Part shown: positions 34,263-42,300 of the stretch, piece after piece
Numbering within the stretch: the stretch's first letter is position 1
Layout: each line of letters starts with the position of its first letter
Origin: Micromonospora olivasterospora
GTDB lineage: Bacteria > Actinomycetota > Actinomycetes > Mycobacteriales > Micromonosporaceae
NCBI RefSeq assembly: GCF_007830265.1
Contig: NZ_VLKE01000001.1
Location: 6,262,001 to 6,326,000 of the forward strand
Direction: 5' to 3'
Length of the DNA: 64,000 bases
Program-made: the position numbers and the translations under genes
The notes under the pieces: generated by a model
The model's input: the letters and a program-made list of their open reading frames with translations, nothing else
Databases searched by the model: none
Told to the model about the DNA's origin: nothing

Positions 34263-36370
34263 CGGGTGGCGGTGGAGGGAGCGGCGGCGCCGCCTCCCGC
34301 CAATATCTCCCGACCGATTATTGGCTGATCAGTTTGCCGGATAGTGTGGCTACCTCATCCTCGGTGTAGGGGTGGCCGTCGGGGGCGGTCTTACAGCCCT
34401 GTGCCCAGGCTTTCACCCATGCGGCCATCCCCGGCCCCAACTTCCCCTGTTCGTCGGGGGTCAGGGATACCCGGTCGGGGAGTTCACCCTTTTCTTCCAG
34501 CGTCTTCAGGTATTCGCGGAGGGTGGCGGACCCGTCCTTGCCGGGCCGCCAAGTGACCACGTGATCTGGTGGTGGGGGCAGCGACGGCGCCGCCTCCAGC
34601 CAATAATTCCCGACCGATTGCCGGGTGATCAGTTTGCCGGATAGTGTGGCTACCTCATCCTGGGTGTAGCGGTGGCCGTCGGGGGCGGTCTTACAGCCCT
34701 GTGCCCAGGCTTTCACCCATGCGGCCATCCCCGGCCCCAGCCTCCCCTGTCTGTCGGGGGTCAGGGATACCGGGTCGGGGAGTTCACCCTTTTCTTCCAG
34801 CGTCTTCAGGTATGCGCGGAGGGTGGCGGGCCCGTCCTTACTGGGCCGCCATGTGACCACGTGATCTGGTGGTGGGGGCAGCGGCGGCGCCGCCTCCCGC
34901 CAATATTTCCCGACCCATGTCTGGGTGATCAGTTTGCCGGATAGTGTGGCTACCTCATCCTGGGTGTAGGGGTGGCCGTCGGGGGTGGGCTTATCCTGTA
35001 GTCGCTGTGCCCAGGCTTTCACCCATGCGGCCATCCCCGGCCCCAACTTTTTCTTTTTGGGCAGGGATACCCCGTCGGGGAGTTTACCCTTTTCTTCCAG
35101 CGTCTTCAGGTATTCGCGGAGGGTGGCGGGCCCGTCCTTGCCGGGCCGCCAAGTGACCACGTGATCTGGTGGTGGGGGCAGCGCCGCCTCCCGCCAATAG
35201 CTCCTGACCGATTCTTGGGTGATCAGTTTGCCGGATAGTGTGGCTACCTCATCCTCGGTGTAGGGGTGGCCGTCGGGGGCGGGCTTACCCTGTAGTCCCT
35301 GTGCCCAGGCTTTCACCCATGCGGCCATCCCCGGCCCCAGCTTCCCCCTTCTGTCGGGGGTCAGGGATACCCGGTCGGGGAGTTCACCCTTTTCTTCCAG
35401 CGTCTTCAGGTATTCGCGGAGGGTGGCGGGCCCGTCCGTGCCGGGCCCCCATGTGACCACGTGATCTGGTGGTGGGGGCAGCGGCGGCGCTCCCTCCAGC
35501 CAATATCTCCCGACCGATTCTGGGGCGATCAGTTTGCCGGATAGTGTGGCTACCTCCTTCTGGGTGTAGCGGTGGCCGTCGGGGGCGGTCTTACAGCCCT
35601 GTGCCCAGGCTTTCACCCATGCGGCCATCCCCGGCCCCAGCCTCCCCTTTCTGTCGGGAGTCAGGGATACCCCGTCGGGGAGTTCACCCTTTTCTTCCAG
35701 CCTCTTCAGGTATTCGCGGAGGGTGGCGGGCCCATCCGTGCCGGGCCGCCATTTGACCACGTGATCTGGTGGTGGGGGCAGCGGCGGCGCCGCCTCCCGC
35801 CAATATCTCCCGACCGATGTCTTGTCGATCAGGTTGCCGGATAGTTCGGCTACCTCATCCTGGGTGTAGCGGTGGCCGTCGGGGGCGGGCTTACAGCCCT
35901 GTGCCCAGGCTTTCACCCATGCGGCCATCCCCGGCCCCAGCTTCCCCTTTCTGTCGGGAGTCAGGGATACCCCGTCGGGGAGTTCACCCTTTTCTTCCAG
36001 CCTCTTCAGGTATTCGCGGAGGGTGGCGGGCCCATCCGTGCCGGGCCGCCATTTGACCACGTGATCTGGTGGTGGGGGCAGCGGCGGCGCCGCCTCCCGC
36101 CAATATCTCCCGACCGATGTCTTGTCGATCAGGTTGCCGGATAGTTCGGCTACCTCATCCTGGGTGTAGGGGTGGCCGTCGGGGGCGGGCTTACCCTGTA
36201 GTCCCTGTGCCCAGGCTTTCACCCATGCGGCCATTCCCGGCCCCAAGTTTTTCTTTTCAGGCAGGGATACCCGGTCGGGGAGTTCACCCTTTTTTTCCAG
36301 CGTCTTCAGGTATTCGCGGAAGGTTTGAGGCCCGTCCGTGCCGGGCCGCCAAGTGACCACGTGATCTGGC
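34263..36370 (-). repeat. Seven 300-bp tandem coding repeats (HTH-like modules)
   Basis: GTGATCTGGTGGTGGGGGCA-like junctions recur at about 34560, 34860, 35160, 35460, 35760 and 36060, with a diverged one at 36360, a period of exactly 300 bp. Each unit encodes PPPPDHVVxWRPGxDGPATL, then REYLKTLEEKGELPD, LGPGMAAWVKAWAQG and YTQDEVATLSG-LI-xxxSVGRYW. The last unit (34263-34560) is interrupted by a TAA at 34318. Internal length differences (GCK against GLQGK; LTPDRKGKL against LPKKKKL) nearly cancel, keeping the period. Confidence 0.93.
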
Positions 36371-39300
36371 GGTTCTGGTAGTGGCGCCTTGGTGGTGGAG
36401 GCCGCTGGGGGCGGCTGCGGTGTGGGGTGCGGGCCTGCCGATTGGCCGGTACGGATCGGTATGGATCGCGTGTGCGGAGATGCCGGGCCGGACGTGATCT
36501 GAGTGTCGGGGTAGCCCAGTGCGACCATCCTGGGATACCCGGGTGCGAAACCATAGTTGTCGTGGAACCCCGACGCGGCCGAGGCCAGGGTGATGTTGAC
36601 CTCGTACACCTCGGACATCAGGCGTAGCAGCGCCCCCTTGAGGTGGGGAACGGACGTCCCGCGCGTGTCCAGGGCCTGCCGCAGCCGGTGAACGTCCTCC
36701 GGGGACAGGCCGTTCGCTTCAGCGAAGTCGGTTCTGTCGATGATGAGGTCGAACTGCGCCTGCAGACCACGGCGCACATCCTCAGCACCTGGCAGCCCCA
36801 TCACGCTGGAGAATCGCGTGAACAACCGGTCCCACTCGTCTGACCGCGGCAGCTCGGCCGGCACCGATGGTAACGGGACAGCAGCGGGAACAGCGGCGTT
36901 GTAGTGGTTGTGGTGGGTGGGGTTCGCCGGGTCGGCCGCGACGTAGTACAGGTCGACCCGCCGGCCGTCCCGCGGCCCGAACACCGCCACCGGGCTCACC
37001 CCCCGCCCGGTGCGCTGCACCACCGTGATCCGGCTACCGGTGGCGTGGGCCAGCAACGGCAGCAGGAACTCCCCGCCCGGCCCGGCCCACCGACGGTCCC
37101 AATTGGCCACCGTGTCGACGACCTCGGCAAACTCGTCCGCCTCGAGCGGCCCGTCAGACGTGCTCAACACGTGGACCAGATAGTCACGGGCCCGATCCGG
37201 CGCCAACAACGCCACCGGGAAACCCCGGCCACGCCCATTGACGAAGTCCAACTGCTCCTGCGGCACATCCGTCACCGAACCGGGATCGAGCCACAACCCG
37301 ATCAACTCCGCACGCGCCTCGTCATACCGCTGCCTGATCCGCCCCGCATCCAGGAAAGCCGCCTCGGTGACAACACCGCCCACCGAAACGCCCTGGTCGC
37401 CGACACGTTCCATCAGCCGCGCCAACACCTGCCCATCGCTGAGCTCCCGCACCTGCCGCAACGGCTCCCCCTGCGGCAGATGCCGCCGCTGCACCACCAC
37501 ATCGGCCGGCAACCCCCCGAAACAGGTGTCCAGGTACGACCCGACACGGGCCTGCAACAACTCGTTCACCCGCGCCAACCCAGACCCGGCCGGCACCGCA
37601 CCAGCCATCCGCCCCACACTGACGCGCACCCGCTCAGGACCGGACAGCCACTCATACAGATCCGCCGGCAGCACCCCTGCCTGCGCCAACACGTCCCGCA
37701 CCCACACCGGATCAGCGACAACGAACGCCGACAACACGCAATACCCATCAGCCGGCACCGCGAACTCCAACACCGGCCGGCCAACCCCATCCACACCATC
37801 CAGATCCAGAACCAGATCCGGGTCCAGGACCAGATCCAGATCCGGGTCCAGAACAAGATCCGGGTCCAGGTCCAGGTCCAGAACAAGACCCGGGTCCAGA
37901 ACCAGGTCCAGGTCCGGGTCCAGAACAAGATCCGGGTCCAGATCCGCATCCGGGTCCGGGCCCGGGGCCGGGTCCGGCATCGATAGATCCTGGGTGAATG
38001 CCGGGTTAAGAAGCGCCGGGTCAAGAGAAGACAGGTTGTGATCTTCCGTATCCCGATCGTCCGGCGCGGTCACGTCGTCCCCCACCACCGACGGCGCCCA
38101 CGCGACATCCACCTCCGGCACCCCAGACGGCGGGTACAAAGAATCGACCTGTTCGGTGCCGTCCGGTGGCGTCCACCCCCAGCCGGGCGGCAGCGCCGAC
38201 AGTTCCACCCCTCCCGGACCTAGACCCACACCCAGGTCCAGGTCCAGGTACGGCATCCACAGATCCTCCACGAATGCCGGGTCAAGAAGTCTCGGGCCAA
38301 GATGAAACGGGTCGTGGTCTCCCGCATCCCGCTGTTGCGGGACCGCCACGGTCGCGTTGTCCCCCACCCCCAACGGCACCCACGCGACATCCACCCCTGG
38401 CATTCCGGACAGCGGGGACTGGACCTGCTCGGTGTCCTGCAGCGGCCCCCACTCGACGAGCTTTGGTGTGTCCAGATCCATCCCATCCAGATCCGGGTCC
38501 CACACGTTCTGAAATTCCTGATCACCGGATGCCGGGCCAGTACCAGACGGGTCGTCGAGGTTCCTGTTGCTGCCGTCGTCGAGCTGATTGCCGATGGGCG
38601 CGCCGAAGTCGCCGGGTATCGCAGCAGCACCGTGCTCGTCGGTCGCACCAATGTCGGAATCCCACCCTGCCTGCCAGAGCGATGCCGTGGGGATGCCCGG
38701 GTCGTTCAGCGAACCGGTCGGCGCTGGCAGCCAGGGCAGACCCGTGTCCGCCGGCGGGGCAGGTACCGGCCCGGGCATCGGCAACTGAGGTGCCGGATCC
38801 TGCCCGTCCAGTCCGTGCGGGAACGACTGCGTCCCTGGGAACTGGCTGGGCTGGGGGCCGCTGGGCTGCGACCACGATATCGGGCCGGGCGGGGCCTGCG
38901 GCCAGTGCGGATCCGTCGGTTGCGGCTCGGGGTCGGGTGCCGTGTCCATGGCCTCAAGCAGATAGAGCAGATCGACCGGGTCCACATCGAGCAGATCGGC
39001 GGGTTCCCCCTGGTTGGTGGCCCAGTCGCCGAGGTTCCTGCGGCCGTCGTCGGGCTGATTGCCGATGGGCGGGTCGACGTTGGCGGGTATCGCAGCATCG
39101 TGCGTCGGCCAGTGCGATGCCGTGGGGGTGTCCGGGTCGTTCAGCGGCTCGGGCGGCGCTGGCAGCCAGGGCAGGCCCGTGTCCGCCGACGAGGCAGATA
39201 CCGTCCCCGGCATCGGCAACGTGCCCCCGTAGTCCAGCCGGGACAGGTCCTCACCCTGCGGGCGGTCCGGTCCGAGGGCAGGGCCCGGCGGTGGTGCTTG

Positions 39301-42300
39301 CCGGGGCTGAACCGGAGCGCTCACCCCGTACCGCGCCGCCACGCCACCGCGACCTTCCCGGACCAGCCGCAGCAGACCACTGCGGAGCAATACCCCGATC
39401 CGGTCCTGCACCGTTCTCGGGTCCATGGAGGGGGTTGTCGCCTTGCCGAGGGCTCTCAGGGTGACGGTGATGATCCCGGCGTCGTCCATAAGGCGGATCA
39501 GGGCGTTCCACAACTCCCGCAGACCATCCCGCTGCCGTGTTGTGGTGGCGATGTCGTCGGCGTGCTGGGCGAACAGCGTCCGGGCGTCCTTCTTGTTGAG
39601 CACCCACTGGCTGCCCGCAGGAGGGTCCGGCAACGGTGCTTGTTGGGGCTGACCCGGATCGCTCACCCTGTACTGCGTCACCCCGCGACCGCCGTGAGCT
39701 TTCTGGACCAACTGCAGCAGACCACTGTCGAGCAATATCTTGATCCGCTTACTTACCGTCGACAGCGCTGTGTTTGTCGCCTCGACGAGGGCCGGCTGGC
39801 TGGCGGTGATGGTCCCGTTTTTTTCCATACGGTGGATCAGGGCGTTCCACAACTCCTGCAGATTCTCCGGCTGCTGCCGTGTTGTGGTGGCGATGTGGTT
39901 GGCGTGCTGGGCGAACAGCGTCCGGGCGTCCTTCTTGTTGAGCACCCACTGGCTGCCCACGGGAGGGTCGGGCAACGGTGCTTGTTGGGGCTGACCCGGA
40001 TCGCTCACCCAGTACGGGGACTCGACCTGTCCGGTGTTCCGCGGCGGCTCCCACTCGTCGTCGAGGTGTGGTGTGCCCAGATTCATCCCGTCAAGATCCG
40101 GGTCCCGTACGTTCTGGAATTCCTGATCACCGGACACCGGGCCGGTACCAGACGGGTCGTCCTTGCGCGGATCCATCGGTTGCGGCTCGGGGTCGGGTTC
40201 CGTGCCCACGGCCTCAACAAGCAGATAGAGCAGATCGGCCGGGTCCACCAGTGGATCGGAGTGGGGGGAGTCGGCCGGGTCGGGGGCGGTGGTGTCTGCC
40301 CGCATGGCGTGGGACGGGCCGCGTGGCGGGCTGGTGGAGGCGAGCAGGAACGCGCTGGTGTCGGTGCCGGTCGTGGTTGTCGGCCGCGGGTGGCGGGCGG
40401 CCTGGCCGAGGAGGTCGGTGATGGTGGCGGGTCGCCCGTCTCCGTCGAACGCGGCCACCCGGGTGCTGGATGCGAACAGGTGTCGCAGCCACGGATCACG
40501 TATCGGGTCGTCCGGCTCGGGTCGGTCGGCGGCGCCGGGCAGCAGAGGGTCCCGCACCCGGATCCTCGGCGGCCCGGGATCCTGTGGCTGGCTGTGGAGG
40601 GCGAACACGTGCTGCGGTTCGTTCGGTGGCGCGGCCCTGACCACCACCATCGACCCCGGCGCCGCCCGCAACGCGGCCAGCACGTCCTCTCCCGCGACCC
40701 CGTCCGGGTGGGCGACCCGCTCGGGTACCGTGTCGAGGATCTCCATCAGTTGCGGCCAGCCCATGGTGGGCGCGAGCCGGCCGTCCGGTCCGATGATCCG
40801 GTCGTCGAACACCGCCCGGTTGCCCAGCCGCTTGTACTCGGTGTGGAACACATCGAGAGTGGCCGCCACACACCACCACAGGTCACCGCTGCCGGGACGC
40901 ACCTGCTGCGCGGCGGCCCAGTCGGCGGCCCGCTGCCCGGACCCGAACGGCGTGAGATCCTGCCCAGTCGTTGTGGCAGCCGGCTCGCCGTGTCTGCCGG
41001 GGCCGCCACTGACCGGTCCGTCCCGCAACGACACACCCCGCCACGAATCCGCGTCGCTGAACGAACCCGCGTCACTGAACGAACCCGCGTCGCTGAACGA
41101 ATCCGCGTCGCTGAGGCCGTGCTTGCCAGGCACCCCGCCAAGCGACTCGTCCGGCAAGGACACGTCACTGATCGACATGGTGTCGCTGGTGTCGAGGTTG
41201 CTGAACACGTCATCGCTGGACATCGACATGTCACTGGCGGTGGCGTTGTCACGGCCGCCGGCGCTGGCGTTGTCACGGCCGCTGGCGTTGGCGTGGTGGT
41301 GGATCGGCGTGCCATCGGCGGGGGCGGCGGGGCCAGCGGGCACGGTACTACCGGCGCTGGCCGCGTCCGGGGTGCCTGGCGTCCCCGCCGTGCCGGGCGT
41401 GCCGGGCGTGGCGGGCGTGGCGCTGCCGGCGGCCTGGGCGAGGACCTGCTGGTATCGGTCCTTCCATTCCTGTTGGAACGGCCTGGCGAGGGTGTCGTGA
41501 CCGGTCGGATCCAGGCCGTACCGGTGGGCGAGGGCGGTGAACTGGGCCTGCGCCAGGCCGGCCGCCGCCGCGGTGTGCTGCTCGGGTGTTACCGGTACGG
41601 CCGGCGCGCCGGTACGCCCGCTTTCCTGAACGTCGAGGGTAGCCACACCGGCGGCCGGTCCGGTGACGCCGGGAACGGCCGCGGCCGAGAAACGGGCGGG
41701 CAGGTCGTTGACCGCCTGCCGGACCACGTCCGCCACGGCGCTCACCTGCGCGGCGTCGGGACCGGCCACCACAGCGGGCAGCACTGCGGGCAGTGCGGAG
41801 GTGCCGAGGATCGCATTGAGGCTTCGGTCCACCCGGTCCCGCACGGCGCTCTTGACCGCCTCGATCGCGGCGGCGGACGGCACCGCCGCCCCGGCACCTG
41901 CCGGCACGCCGGCACCTGTCGGCGTGCCAACGGCCCACGACGTGCCAGCGGCCGTCGGTAGGCCGGCGGCGAGGTACCGGTCGATGTGGTGTTCGGCGGC
42001 CAGGTGCGCGATCGCGCGCAACGCCTCCAGGTCGAACGCCGCCGGCAGCCCGGCGACCACCTGCTGCGCCCGCACCCCGGCCGGGAACTGCCCACCCGCG
42101 GACGCCAACGCCTCGGCCATCCCGGCCACCGCCCGCTGCCGAACACCCGTCAAAAATCCCTCGGTCAGCGCGGCAGCGGGCAGACCGACCGCAGACAGGA
42201 AACCCGCAACAACCCGATCACCCCGCCGGGCCTCGACCCACCCGGCGAAAACCCCCTCGATCGGCATGGCGAGGGCGGCCATGCTCTCGCCCGCCCGAGC

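Noticed and set aside
34344..36356. Series of similar 70-95 codon plus-strand frames repeating every 300 bp
   Set aside because: They mirror the minus-strand coding repeats and carry no independent start signals or homology.
34263..36370. The 300-bp periodic array considered as CRISPR or satellite repeats
   Set aside because: The unit is one continuous protein module with conserved reading frame; there are no short spacers between identical repeats.
38302..41961. Plus-strand open frame of 1219 codons opposite the giant gene
   Set aside because: It is the antisense shadow of a GC-rich gene; its translation is Arg/Pro/Gly-rich without any recognisable domain, while the minus strand has folded-domain motifs.
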